Shown here piece after piece: positions 17,298 through 26,057 of a DNA stretch of 64,000 nucleotides. The position numbers and the translations under genes were made by a program. The stretch comes from Gammaproteobacteria bacterium (GTDB lineage: Bacteria > Pseudomonadota > Gammaproteobacteria > Steroidobacterales > GCA-2729495): contig JANQPY010000026.1 of the NCBI GenBank assembly GCA_028285245.1, positions 1 to 64,000 of the forward strand, read 5' to 3'. The notes beneath the pieces are model-generated. The model was not told where the DNA came from. It searched no databases and worked only from the letters and a program-made list of their open reading frames with translations. The stretch's first letter is position 1; each line of letters opens with the position of its first letter.

Positions 17298-18536
17298 TTA
17301 GACGCGTCGAAAAATCAGACTGCCATTGGTGCCACCGAACCCGAACGAATTCGTGAGCACGGCATCCATCGAGAGATCGCGTGCGGTGTTTGGCACGTAG
17401 TCGAGATCGCAGTCCGGATCGACGTTATCGAGATTGATCGTCGGAGGCGCGACCTGATCGCGCAATGCCAGTACGCTGAATACCGCCTCAATACCACCGG
17501 CGGCGGCAAGAAGATGACCGGTGGTGGACTTGGTGGAACTCACGGCGAGACGATCCGCCGCGCTCCCGAACACGTTGCGAATCGCACGAGTTTCCGCCAA
17601 ATCGCCGAGTTCGGTAGATGTGCCATGAGCATTGATGTAAGCCACGTCGTCAGGTGTCAGCGCAGCATCATCAAGTGCGTTGCGCATACACTGCGCCGCT
17701 CCCTCGCCCATCTCGGGTGGCGCAGTAATGTGGTGTGCATCTCCGCTCATGCCAAAACCCGACAGCTCAGCGAGAATCGGTGCGCCGCGCTTACTCGCTG
17801 CAGCAAACTCCTCGAGCACGATGCAGGCTGCTCCGGCGCTTAATACAAACCCATCCCGATCGCGATCCCAGGGGCGGCTTGCACCGGCCGGATCGTCGTT
17901 GCGGGTGGACAGTGCGCGGGCCGCACAGAAGCCGCCGAGACCCATCGGCGTGATCGGAAACTCCGCGCCGCCGGCGACCATCGCGTCGGCATCACCGTAG
18001 GCGATCATGCGGGCCGCGATACCCAGCGAGTGGGTTGCCGTAGTGCAAGCGGTAACCAGCGCTATGTTCGGGCCTTCGAGGCCCAGCTCAATCGAGACAT
18101 GACCCGAGATCATGTTGATGATGCTACCGGGCACAAAGAACGGTGAAATTTTCCGGGGGCCGCCACGCAGATACTTGTCGTGATTCGACTCAATAGTGCC
18201 GAGTCCCCCAATGCCAGAACCGATCGCGACGCCAATCCGCGCGGGCCCGTAAGTCTCCGCGCTGATCCCTGCATTGGCGACCGCCTGATGCGAAGCCCCA
18301 AGGCCAAAGTGGATGAACCGGTCGATCTTGCGCAGGTCTTTCGGCGCCATGAACTGACTGGCATCGAAATCCCGCACGCTGCCGCCGAACTGCGTGGAAA
18401 AACTACTGACATCGAACTCGTCGATGGTATCGATGCCGCTCTTGCCAGCGACGACGTTCTTCCAGGCCGTTTCGACGTCGTTGCCGACGGGAGCAACGAC
18501 GCCCAGGCCGGTGACCGCTACGCGTCGCCGGGACAT
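17298..18536 (-). CDS. fabF: Beta-ketoacyl-ACP synthase II
   Basis: The 412-residue condensing enzyme elongates acyl-ACP with malonyl-ACP. The catalytic triad is complete: Cys164 in LVTACTTATHS, His in YINAHGTSTELGD, and His in STKSTTGHLLAAAGG. The N-terminus RRVAVTGLGVVAPVGND and C-terminus NSFGFGGTNGSLIF are standard. It is cytosolic and lies 52 bp after acpP in the fabG-acpP-fabF order. Length matches FabF of other gammaproteobacteria. Confidence 0.96.
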   Translation of the reverse strand: MSRRRVAVTGLGVVAPVGNDVETAWKNVVAGKSGIDTIDEFDVSSFSTQFGGSVRDFDASQFMAPKDLRKIDRFIHFGLGASHQAVANAGISAETYGPARIGVAIGSGIGGLGTIESNHDKYLRGGPRKISPFFVPGSIINMISGHVSIELGLEGPNIALVTACTTATHSLGIAARMIAYGDADAMVAGGAEFPITPMGLGGFCAARALSTRNDDPAGASRPWDRDRDGFVLSAGAACIVLEEFAAASKRGAPILAELSGFGMSGDAHHITAPPEMGEGAAQCMRNALDDAALTPDDVAYINAHGTSTELGDLAETRAIRNVFGSAADRLAVSSTKSTTGHLLAAAGGIEAVFSVLALRDQVAPPTINLDNVDPDCDLDYVPNTARDLSMDAVLTNSFGFGGTNGSLIFRRV

Positions 18537-18588
18537 GTCTTATTCACTGGTAGCTGCCCGCCGGTGCTGGCGGTTTCGTAGAGCTGCG

Positions 18589-18831
18589 TCAGGACGCGCT
18601 AGCCCTGGCGTTAATGTAGTCGATTGCCTGCTGCACGGTGGTGATTTTCTCGGCATCTTCATCCGGAATCTCAGTCTCGAACTCCTCCTCCAGAGCCATG
18701 ACTAACTCCACGGTGTCGAGCGAATCAGCACCTAGGTCATCGACAAAGGAAGCCTGGTTGGTGACTTCGTCTTCCTTAACACCGAGTTGTTCAGCCACGA
18801 TGTTCTTAACCTGTTCCTCAATCGTGCTCAT
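18589..18831 (-). CDS. acpP: Acyl carrier protein
   Basis: The 80-residue acidic carrier has the phosphopantetheine site [16 protein letters not shown] with Ser37, and the normal helical pattern ([38 protein letters not shown]). It carries growing acyl chains for FabG, FabF and others. The 126-bp gap upstream, wider than others in this run, probably holds its own promoter: a TAGAAT -10-like box is visible on the minus strand near 18900, without a clear -35. Confidence 0.96.
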   Translation of the reverse strand: MSTIEEQVKNIVAEQLGVKEDEVTNQASFVDDLGADSLDTVELVMALEEEFETEIPDEDAEKITTVQQAIDYINARASAS

Positions 18832-18957
18832 GGTCGCTTGGTTCCTCTACAACAGAAAAGCGTCTAGCTGGGAGCGCCGACCCGCGCGGCGACGCCGTAT
18901 TCTAAGGCAGTTGCTAAAGGCAATCTACAACTGGCGGTCTGGCGACCCGAAAGCCGC

Positions 18958-19722
18958 TCAGGCCATCACCATGCCGCCATTGACGTGCAAAGTTTCGCCT
19001 GTGATGTAAGCCCCGCCGGGGCCGCTCAGATACAGGACGGCTGAAGCAATATCACAGACCGAGCCCAACCGCTGCAGCGGAATCTGCCCCGTGAGATCGT
19101 TAATCTGCTCCTCGCCCAGTGCCGCGGTCATCTCCGTTTCGATGAACCCGGGCGCGATTGTATTGACGGTGATGCCCCGGCCGCCAAGCTCACGCGCCAG
19201 CGACTTGGTAAATCCTGCGAGCCCCGCCTTGGCGGCTGCGTAGTTGCTTTGACCGGCATTCCCCATGCTGCCGACGACCGAGCCGATGTTGATGATGCGC
19301 CCGCGCCTTGCTTTAACCATGCCACGCATGCACGCCTTGCTCAGCAAAAAAGCGGAGGAAAGATTGGTGGCGATCACCGCATCCCACGCTTCCGTTTGCA
19401 TGCGCATCAACAGACCGTCGCGCGTAATACCGGCGTTGTTCACCAGAATAGTCACGGCACCTTCATTGGCGGCAATGTCCTTTGCAACCGCCTGGATCTG
19501 GTCGGGCTCGGTCACGTCGAGCACGACGCCGCGGCCAGTGATGCCCTGTTCGGCAAAGCGTTGACTGATTGCCTCAGCACCCGCTTGCGAGGTCGCCGAA
19601 CCGACGACGGTCGCACCAGCTGCACCGAGCAGATCGGCCACCGCCGAGCCGATGCCGCGGCTCGCGCCGGTAACGAGCGCGACTTCGCCGTCGAGTGCTA
19701 CAAGCTGTTGTGGTGTCGTCAT
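18958..19722 (-). CDS. fabG: 3-oxoacyl-ACP reductase
   Basis: The 254-residue NADPH-dependent SDR reduces 3-oxoacyl-ACP. It has the cofactor motif TGASRGIG at 18-25, NNAG at 95-98, the catalytic Ser148, Tyr161 and Lys165 (INIGSVVGS, YAAAK), and the FabG-type end YITGETLHVNGGM. The usual upstream neighbour fabD is absent; a rhombosortase gene ends 36 bp before it on the same strand. Its place before acpP and fabF supports FabG rather than another SDR. Confidence 0.94.
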   Translation of the reverse strand: MTTPQQLVALDGEVALVTGASRGIGSAVADLLGAAGATVVGSATSQAGAEAISQRFAEQGITGRGVVLDVTEPDQIQAVAKDIAANEGAVTILVNNAGITRDGLLMRMQTEAWDAVIATNLSSAFLLSKACMRGMVKARRGRIINIGSVVGSMGNAGQSNYAAAKAGLAGFTKSLARELGGRGITVNTIAPGFIETEMTAALGEEQINDLTGQIPLQRLGSVCDIASAVLYLSGPGGAYITGETLHVNGGMVMA

Positions 19723-19758
19723 GGGTTTGCCGGACCGGTGTTGCCCGGCCGCCGGCGA

Positions 19759-20370
19759 TTATAGCGAGCGGCGCATGCGCTGCCAGACCGCGAGCAGTCC
19801 CCCCGCCACCAGGCCGCCCAGAGCACCGGCCAGATGCGCCTCGGTAATGACCGGGCCACCGGCGATGTCGGCCGTCATCGGCATGGAGCCAACGGTTTGC
19901 TCATAGGCGAGCTTCGCCCCTACGAGCCCGAGTAACCACCAGCCGAGACGCTCGCCTTGTTCAAGCCAGGCCAGCACACCGAACACGAACAGGCCATGCA
20001 GCGCACCGGAAAGCCCGGCCAGCCAGAGCACGTCCGGGCGCAGTGCCAGGGCACCCAGACTCGCACCCAGGCCGGCGCAGGCAAGGGCAAAAGCCCATTG
20101 GGCCAGCGAGCGGTCGCGGGCGAAAATCCAGCCGATTAACAGCAGGCCGGCCGCATTGAGCAGGACGTGCCCCCAGCCAAGGTGAACGAGGTTTGCCGTT
20201 ATCAGCCGCCACCACTCACCCGCCAGCAGGGCCGTCCGGTCATACTGGAGCTGGAGCCGGACGCTGTCCGGCAGCAGGATAACCAGCAGCAGGATGACGG
20301 CGAGTGCCCCGGCTGCCAGCAACGTTGCGAAGGCGCTGGGAGCGGGACGCAGTTCGCGTGAAGCTGTCAC
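19759..20370 (-). CDS. Rhombosortase-type rhomboid serine protease
   Basis: The 203-residue membrane protease has about six spans, GEWWRLITANLVHLGWGHVL near 50-70, the catalytic Ser121 in WLAGLSGALHG and His179 in EAHLAGALGG. The short form with GLSGxLHG and a late xAHLxG is that of rhombosortases, which process GlyGly-CTERM proteins exported by type II secretion. The gene is divergent from gspG, which supports this. No ATG fits: GTG at 20370 (MTASREL) is preferred, since the ATG at 20472 would add a polar 34-residue lead overlapping gspG. It may be the first gene of the fab transcript, 36 bp before fabG. Confidence 0.85.
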   Translation of the reverse strand: MTASRELRPAPSAFATLLAAGALAVILLLVILLPDSVRLQLQYDRTALLAGEWWRLITANLVHLGWGHVLLNAAGLLLIGWIFARDRSLAQWAFALACAGLGASLGALALRPDVLWLAGLSGALHGLFVFGVLAWLEQGERLGWWLLGLVGAKLAYEQTVGSMPMTADIAGGPVITEAHLAGALGGLVAGGLLAVWQRMRRSL

Positions 20371-20375
20371 CGGTT

Positions 20376-20384
20376 TGCTACAAT
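20376..20384 (+). promoter_or_regulatory. Putative extended -10 promoter of the gsp operon
   Basis: TGCTACAAT is an extended -10 element (TGn before TACAAT), about 87 bp upstream of gspG in the gap shared with the divergent rhombosortase gene. No convincing -35 box is seen, as is common for extended -10 promoters. Confidence 0.4.
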
Positions 20385-20470
20385 CCGCGCCCAGTGTTGA
20401 GTGGCAGAACACCGCGGAAGCCCCACGGCAGGGAATGCCGGAAATCTTCTCAGATTGACGGGACGATTGC

Positions 20471-20917
20471 ATGACACGCAGGAAGCAGCTCGCTATGCGC
20501 CGCGCTCAACGCGGCTTTACGTTGATCGAAATTATGGTCGTGGTGGTGATCCTCGGCATCCTGGCCGCCCTGATTGCGCCCAACGTGCTCAGCCGTATCG
20601 ATCAGGCGCAGCTCACCAAAGTCCGGTCGGACATCAGCAACCTGGAGAACGCGCTAAAGCTCTATCGGCTCGATAACTTCCGTTATCCGACGACGGACGA
20701 AGGCCTTGAGGCTCTGGTCACGCCGCCGAGCGATCCAAACGCGCGCTGGCCTGAGGGCGGCTACCTCGACCGCCTGTCGCCCGATCCCTGGGACCGGCCG
20801 TACGTCTACCTCAGTCCAGGCAACAACGGTGAATTCGACATCTTCACGCTGGGCCGTGACGGCCAGCAAGGTGGCGAAGGACTCGATGCGGACATCGGCA
20901 ACTGGGACACGCCCTGA
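20471..20917 (+). CDS. gspG: Type II secretion major pseudopilin GspG
   Basis: The 148-residue pseudopilin has a class III leader cut at Gly15-Phe16 (RRAQRG|FTLIEIMV) with Glu at +5, a hydrophobic helix, and the GspG body: LYRLDNFRYPTTDEGLEALV, WPEGGYLDRLSPDPWDRPYVY and the calcium-loop-like DIFTLGRDGQQGGEGLDADIGNW. It forms the core of the T2SS pseudopilus. It is the first gene of a run gspG-H-I-J-K-L-M-N. Confidence 0.97.
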   Translation: MTRRKQLAMRRAQRGFTLIEIMVVVVILGILAALIAPNVLSRIDQAQLTKVRSDISNLENALKLYRLDNFRYPTTDEGLEALVTPPSDPNARWPEGGYLDRLSPDPWDRPYVYLSPGNNGEFDIFTLGRDGQQGGEGLDADIGNWDTP

Positions 20918-20933
20918 AGCATCTGCCGCCGGG

Positions 20934-21521
20934 TTGAACAGCACCCGGCGTAATCGCGGCTTCACGCTTCTGGAACTACTTGTGGTGGTCGTGATCGTGG
21001 GGATTCTCGCCACGATGTTCACACTGGCCGTTGGGCTCGGGGACGGCGAAGGCGCGGCGCAGGATGAGATCGACCGGTTTGCGGCGCTGGTTGCGATGGC
21101 TGGCGAAGAGGCCATTCTGCAGGGCCGCGAGCTGGGCCTGCGTTTTTACCCGGACGGTTATCGGTTCCTGTCGCTCGACCCCGACGATGGACGCTGGACG
21201 GTTATGGCGGGTGACGACTTATTCAAGCCCCGGCAATTACCTGATGGCCTCGAGCTGACCGTCGAAATTGAAGGCCGCGCGATTCAGCTAAAGGATGCGG
21301 ATACAGAGCCCCTGCCCGGCCCGGCAACCGACACCGACACCGATGCAAACGCAGACAACGAGGCGGCGAACGCGTTGCCGCCGCCGCAGGTCTTCCTGTT
21401 TTCCAGCGGTGATCTGACGCCGGCGTTCAGCCTGCGTCTGCGGCGCGAATTTAGTAACGACAGCATCGCCATCGCATTTGACGTCGACGGTTCAACGGAG
21501 CTGACCCGTGAAACCTTCTAG
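20934..21521 (+). CDS. gspH: Type II secretion minor pseudopilin GspH
   Basis: The 195-residue protein has the prepilin motif NRG|FTLLELLVVVV (cleavage after Gly9) and a beta-rich body (GEEAILQGRELGLRFYPDGYRFL). Residues around 134-150 form an Asp/Thr/Ala-rich linker with DTDTDANADNE, which is unusual for GspH. No ATG lies close to the leader; TTG at 20934 giving MNSTRRNRGF is the best start, 16 bases after the gspG stop. The stop lies inside gspI, a 14-bp overlap. Confidence 0.9.
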   Translation: MNSTRRNRGFTLLELLVVVVIVGILATMFTLAVGLGDGEGAAQDEIDRFAALVAMAGEEAILQGRELGLRFYPDGYRFLSLDPDDGRWTVMAGDDLFKPRQLPDGLELTVEIEGRAIQLKDADTEPLPGPATDTDTDANADNEAANALPPPQVFLFSSGDLTPAFSLRLRREFSNDSIAIAFDVDGSTELTRETF

Positions 21522-21951
21522 GCAGACTGCCGACGGCAACCGCGGGTTTACCCTGGTCGAAGTGCTGGTCGCACTCGCCATTGTCGGACTCGGCATGCTT
21601 GCGGTATTCAGTCAGCTTAGCCAGAGCCTCTTTACGACCGGACTGATTCGCGACAAGACGCTGGCGCATTGGGTGGCGACCGACCGGCTCACCGAACTGC
21701 GGCTGACAGAAGAGTTTCCGCGGCTGGGAGAACGCAGCGACAGCGTTGAGATGGCTGGCGTGGAATGGCGCTACACGCTGAAGTTCAGCGACGTGGGTGT
21801 ACCCGACTTCCGGCGCGTCGATGTCACGGTGAGTCAGGCGGCAAATGCGGATCGGGTGCTCGCCGAGGTGATCGGCTTTATCGCCAAACCTCCCGACTCA
21901 CCTCTGCCAGACGGTGGCACCTGGCCGGCCATAGTCCAGGATCTCCAATGA
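21508..21951 (+). CDS. gspI: Type II secretion minor pseudopilin GspI
   Basis: The 147-residue protein has the prepilin motif GNRG|FTLVEVLVALAI with cleavage after Gly13 and Glu at +5. The body AHWVATDRLTELRL matches the GspI pattern (ALWVAxNRLxELRL). GspI nucleates the tip complex with GspJ and GspK. It overlaps gspH by 14 bp, and its TGA overlaps the gspJ ATG (ATGA). Confidence 0.95.
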   Translation: MKPSRQTADGNRGFTLVEVLVALAIVGLGMLAVFSQLSQSLFTTGLIRDKTLAHWVATDRLTELRLTEEFPRLGERSDSVEMAGVEWRYTLKFSDVGVPDFRRVDVTVSQAANADRVLAEVIGFIAKPPDSPLPDGGTWPAIVQDLQ

Positions 21952-22553
21952 TGCGCGCGCGTGGCTTCACCCTGATCGAGCTACTGGTTGCCATGGCGAT
22001 ATTCGCCATCATCAGTGTGCTGGCGATGGGCGGCTTGAACACCTTTATTACTCAGCAAACACTGGCGCAGCAAAATCTGCAGCAGCTCGCGGAACTGCAG
22101 CGCACCGTGCGCATGCTGACCTGGGATTTCGCTCAACTGTATCCCCGGCCCGTGCGCGATGAGCTGGGCAGCTCGACGCAGGCGGCGCTGGTCGCAGCCG
22201 ACAACAACGACTATTTCCTGCGCCTCACCCGCGGTGGCTGGCGGAATCCGGCTGGCCTGAAGCGGGGCACACTGCAGCGTGTGCAATACCGGCTGGAGGA
22301 ACGGCAACTCATTCGCGAGTACTGGCCGGTTGTCGATGCACCGCTGGGCATGGAGCCACGCAGCGAGGTATTAATCGCCGGCGTTGAGGATTTACTGATT
22401 GAGTATCTTGATGCCGAAGATCAGTGGAATCAGCAGTGGCCGCCGCTGCGTTTGCTCGGCGCACAAAATGTTCCGCAGCCAAGGGCCGCGCGAATTACCC
22501 TGCAGCTCGATGGCTGGGGGGAAATTGAACGCCTGGTAGAGATGACACCATGA
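21948..22553 (+). CDS. gspJ: Type II secretion minor pseudopilin GspJ
   Basis: The 201-residue protein starts MMRARG|FTLIELLVAMAIF with a very short leader cut after Gly6. The body has RTVRMLTWDFAQLYPRPVRD, FLRLTRGGWRNPAGL and LQRVQYRLEERQLIREYWP, all standard for GspJ. The ATG at 21948 overlaps the gspI stop by four bases and is preferred over an upstream in-frame start inside gspI. Confidence 0.95.
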   Translation: MMRARGFTLIELLVAMAIFAIISVLAMGGLNTFITQQTLAQQNLQQLAELQRTVRMLTWDFAQLYPRPVRDELGSSTQAALVAADNNDYFLRLTRGGWRNPAGLKRGTLQRVQYRLEERQLIREYWPVVDAPLGMEPRSEVLIAGVEDLLIEYLDAEDQWNQQWPPLRLLGAQNVPQPRAARITLQLDGWGEIERLVEMTP

Positions 22554-23533
22554 CGTCGCCCGCCGCGCATCGGCAGTCAGGTATCGCGGTGCTGACGGCA
22601 ATGTTGATCGTGGCCATCGCCACGATTTTGGTCGTCGAGCTGGTCTGGGATCGCAATCTTGGGATCCGGCGTACGGAAAACTACCTGCTCCGCGAGCAGG
22701 CTCAGGAAATCGCCCGCGGCATGGAGTTGCTCGCGGCCGAGCTGCTCGAACGCGATCTGGAAGACGATCCGAACATTGATTCGCTGAATGAAACCTGGGC
22801 CGACGATTACGCCTTCCCGTTCGACGGCGGTAACGTCGTCGGCAAGCTGGCCGACCTGCAGGGGCGGTTTAACCTCAACGCGCTGCTGACTCCGGATGGC
22901 GAACCCAACGAAATCTACGTCGAACGCTTCCGCCGACTCGTTGAGCTCACGGTCAGCGACGCGGAGATCCGCGACGTCATTGTGGGTGATGTGGTTGATG
23001 CCGTGATCGACTGGATCGATGTTGATCAGGTGCCGGAGCTGGGCGGCGCTGAAGATGGCATCTACACCCGCGAACAGCCACCCTACCGGGCAGCGAACTT
23101 CTGGTTCACGAGCCCTTCCGAACTTCAGGCCGTCAATGGCGTTTCGGCCGAGCTTTATCAGGCGCTGGAGAGCCAGCTCAGTGCCCTGCCGGTCTCGGGT
23201 GGCCAAACTTCCAGTGCTTATGTGCTGAACGTAAATACGGCCGAGCCGCTGGTCTTGCAGGCTCTGTCTGCGGATGTCACCCCGACCATCGTGGAGGACT
23301 GGCTGGCCAATAGGCAGTCACAACCCTATGAAACGCAGGAGGAATTCTGGGATGGCGCGGCCGATCTGCTGGACGATGCCGTGGCCCTGCGCCCTACCCT
23401 GGGCGTGAGCAGCAGTTACTTTGGACTGACTGTGATCGTGTCTATTGGCACTACCCGACTGGCTATGTACAGTCTCCTCGAACGCAGCAGCCAGGGAGTT
23501 GTGGCGCGGCTGCGCGCCTTCGACACCATCTAA
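22550..23533 (+). CDS. gspK: Type II secretion minor pseudopilin GspK
   Basis: The 327-residue protein is the large tip pseudopilin. The leader is cut at QSG|IAVLTAML (Gly11) and, as usual for GspK, lacks Glu at +5, which lets it cap the pilus. LADLQGRFNLNALL and a following alpha-helical domain with SPSELQAVNGV and YVLNVNTAEPLVLQAL are typical. Its ATG overlaps the gspJ TGA (ATGA). Confidence 0.95.
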   Translation: MTSPAAHRQSGIAVLTAMLIVAIATILVVELVWDRNLGIRRTENYLLREQAQEIARGMELLAAELLERDLEDDPNIDSLNETWADDYAFPFDGGNVVGKLADLQGRFNLNALLTPDGEPNEIYVERFRRLVELTVSDAEIRDVIVGDVVDAVIDWIDVDQVPELGGAEDGIYTREQPPYRAANFWFTSPSELQAVNGVSAELYQALESQLSALPVSGGQTSSAYVLNVNTAEPLVLQALSADVTPTIVEDWLANRQSQPYETQEEFWDGAADLLDDAVALRPTLGVSSSYFGLTVIVSIGTTRLAMYSLLERSSQGVVARLRAFDTI

Positions 23534-23537
23534 CGCT

Positions 23538-24782
23538 ATGGCCGAATACCTCGTTGTGCGCTTGAGTATGGCCGCCACCAATGCGACCACCTGGCAGGCT
23601 GTGGATGACAGTGGCGCGCTCATCGGCCCGCCCGGCCGCGGTGAGCTGAGCGAGCTGGCAGCGATCGCTGGCGGCCGGCGGCTCATCGCTCTGGTGCCCG
23701 CCAGCCAGGTGCTGAGGACGCGGGTCGAGCTGCCGGCAAAAGGCCAGGCGAAACTCCTGCAGCTATTGCCCTTTGCACTGGAAGAACAGCTCGCGGATGA
23801 CGTCGAGAGTCTGCACTTCGCGCTCGGCAAACGCGACGCGGACGATGGATCCCTGCCTGTCGCTGCCGTGAACCGGGAACTGCTCAGCGAATGGCGCAAT
23901 CGACTTACCGATGCTGGCCTGGACGTGACCGCGATCTACGCGGAGAGCGACGGCCTGGGCGACATGCCGGGCACAGCGATCCTGTTTGTCGAACCGGAGC
24001 AGAGTTGCCTGGCCGATGCGCAGGGCGAACTCTCGACAGCCGACGCAGACACGCTGGGCGCCCTTCTGGAACTGTGGCTGGCAGGACAGCTGGAAGATCA
24101 TCCGCCAAATTTATTTGTCTACGCCGCAGGCAACGTAGCAAGCGAATTGGAGCACCTGGAAAGTTTGCGACCGCGGCTCGCTTCACTGGAGGTGAAGACC
24201 CTGAACGATGGCGCGATCGCCAGGATGGCTGCCACCGTCGCCACCCAACCGGGCGTGAACCTGCTGCAGGGAGAGTTCGCGCGCCGGTCTGATCTCGCCC
24301 GCTTCTGGCCAGCCTGGCGGCTGGCAGCCGCATTGCTCGTCACCGTGGGCGTCACCGCCTTCGGCGCTCTGGCGGCCGAAAGCTGGCTGATGAACAAGCG
24401 GGCAGATTCCCTGCAAGCGGCGGTGCAGGCCGCGTTTCGCTACACCTTTCCTGATGCGCGCCAGGTCACGGGCACGCGCGCTGAGCTGCAGAGCCGTCTG
24501 CGCGCAATCGGCCAGACCTCCGGTGGCCAGGCTGAAGGTGCGTTCCTCGACAGCCTGCAGGCCGTCGCTGGCGCGCTCAGCGATGGTGACGCAGATATCG
24601 AAGGCATCGACTATCGCGGGGGCGTGATGGAACTGCGCATGCGGGTGCGCAATGTCGAAACACTTGACCGGATCCAGCGATCCATAGACGAACGGGCTGG
24701 ACTAACGGCAGAGATTCAATCCGCCAATGCGGACGACGGCAAGGTGCTGGGCCGCCTGCGCATCAGCGAGGCGGGCGCATAA
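23538..24782 (+). CDS. gspL: Type II secretion inner-membrane platform protein GspL
   Basis: The 414-residue protein has an actin-like cytoplasmic domain (LIALVPASQVLRTRVELP, LLQLLPFALEEQLADDVESLHFA near 75-97), one membrane span at about 257-278 and a periplasmic ferredoxin-like domain ending LRISEAGA. GVNLLQGEFARR before the span is a GspL signature. It links the ATPase GspE to GspM. The ATG at 23538 lies four bases after the gspK stop and fits the family start. Confidence 0.94.
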   Translation: MAEYLVVRLSMAATNATTWQAVDDSGALIGPPGRGELSELAAIAGGRRLIALVPASQVLRTRVELPAKGQAKLLQLLPFALEEQLADDVESLHFALGKRDADDGSLPVAAVNRELLSEWRNRLTDAGLDVTAIYAESDGLGDMPGTAILFVEPEQSCLADAQGELSTADADTLGALLELWLAGQLEDHPPNLFVYAAGNVASELEHLESLRPRLASLEVKTLNDGAIARMAATVATQPGVNLLQGEFARRSDLARFWPAWRLAAALLVTVGVTAFGALAAESWLMNKRADSLQAAVQAAFRYTFPDARQVTGTRAELQSRLRAIGQTSGGQAEGAFLDSLQAVAGALSDGDADIEGIDYRGGVMELRMRVRNVETLDRIQRSIDERAGLTAEIQSANADDGKVLGRLRISEAGA

Positions 24783-24784
24783 CA

Positions 24785-25279
24785 GTGAACGCCCTGCGCA
24801 ACTGGTTTGAGGAGCTGACGCCGCGCGAGCAGACCCTGGTGGCCGCTGCCGGCCTGTTGCTTGCCGTGGCAATTGTTGTGATTGGTCTGGTCCGACCCGT
24901 TGCCAGCTCCGCAGCGCGCAACGCGGAAACGGTGGCCGAACGTGAAGCGCTGCTGGCAGAACTGACTGATGTCGCTACCCGGCTTGGCCCCCAGCGCGGC
25001 AACGCGCAGGTCGCTGCCGGTACCGGCAACCAGTCGCTGGTGCTCATCGTCGATCAGTCAACACGTCAGCGCGGTCTGCAGGATTACCTCGTACGGAATC
25101 AGCCCGATGGCAGCGATAAGATTCGTTTGCGCTTTGAGCGGGCACCGTTCGATGATCTGGTGGAGTGGCTTGTGCAAATGAGCCAGCAGCATGGCTTGGG
25201 CGCAATCTCGGCCAACATCGACACCGCCCCTGAGTCCGGCCGCGTCAACTGCAACTTAGTACTCTCTCGCTCCGGATAA
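24785..25279 (+). CDS. gspM: Type II secretion platform protein GspM
   Basis: The 164-residue protein has the family opening ELTPREQTLVAAAGLLLAV with one span (about 18-36), a coiled periplasmic stretch and a small ferredoxin-like domain (RFERAPFDDLVEWLVQMSQQ). It starts at GTG, two bases after the gspL stop. It pairs with GspL in the inner membrane. Confidence 0.92.
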   Translation: MNALRNWFEELTPREQTLVAAAGLLLAVAIVVIGLVRPVASSAARNAETVAEREALLAELTDVATRLGPQRGNAQVAAGTGNQSLVLIVDQSTRQRGLQDYLVRNQPDGSDKIRLRFERAPFDDLVEWLVQMSQQHGLGAISANIDTAPESGRVNCNLVLSRSG

Positions 25280-25283
25280 TTGC

Positions 25284-26030
25284 ATGCGTCACCTGAAACT
25301 TACTGCGCTGTTTGGCGCGGCTTGTCTGGTGTTGTTCCTCATCGCCACGCTGCCCGCCCGGATCCTGAGCGGGCCGGCCGCCGATTTGGGCGTAACTCTG
25401 ATTAATCCCACGGGCACGGTCTGGTCGGGGGCCGCGACCGCGCTTGCAGGCAGCGGCTTGTCTCTGCAGCAGCCGAGCTGGCAACTGCGGCCGCTGGCCC
25501 TGCTGACAGGACGGCTCGGCGGCACGGTTGAAGCTGAACTGTCCGGTGGGTTTATCCGCGTGACAGGTGCAACCAGTGCGTCGGGAGACGCCCGGATTAC
25601 AGAACTGGAGGCAGCGGGTCCATTGGGGCCTTTAGCCAGCGTCCTGGGTTTACCAACGGCCGGCGGTGAGTACAGCGCGCGCCTGAGCCTGCTGGAGATT
25701 TCCGGCGGATGGCCGGTCGCTGCGGTCGGGGAGATTCGACTCGGGAATATCCCGCTGGGTCTAACGCGAGACGCCCCGGGAACCGGCAGTTTTGCGGCTG
25801 ACTTTCAGCAAAGCGAACCGGCCGAGCGCCTCGTTGGTGAGCTGAAAGACCTGGGCGGAGCGCTCGAGGTTTCGGGCAGCCTGGTGCTCAGTCGACCGCG
25901 CAGCTACGAAGTCAGCGGCAAGGCGCGGGCGCGCGCAGACGCGCCGGCGCAGATTCGCGAGGCGCTGGTGCTGCTTGGCCCGCAGGATGCGCAGGGCCGC
26001 CGTGACTTCTCTCTCGCCGGCACGCTGTAG
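25284..26030 (+). CDS. gspN: Type II secretion protein GspN
   Basis: The 248-residue protein has an N-terminal membrane anchor (about 8-26) followed by PARILSGPAADLG, LINPTGTVWSGAA and WQLRPLALLTGRLGG, the GspN pattern. GspN is an accessory part of some T2SS, probably in the inner membrane or periplasm. It ends the operon, and the next gene is convergent; gspC, gspD, gspE and gspF are not in the window. Confidence 0.88.
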   Translation: MRHLKLTALFGAACLVLFLIATLPARILSGPAADLGVTLINPTGTVWSGAATALAGSGLSLQQPSWQLRPLALLTGRLGGTVEAELSGGFIRVTGATSASGDARITELEAAGPLGPLASVLGLPTAGGEYSARLSLLEISGGWPVAAVGEIRLGNIPLGLTRDAPGTGSFAADFQQSEPAERLVGELKDLGGALEVSGSLVLSRPRSYEVSGKARARADAPAQIREALVLLGPQDAQGRRDFSLAGTL

Positions 26031-26057
26031 TCAGATCGACACACGCCGGACCGGGCG

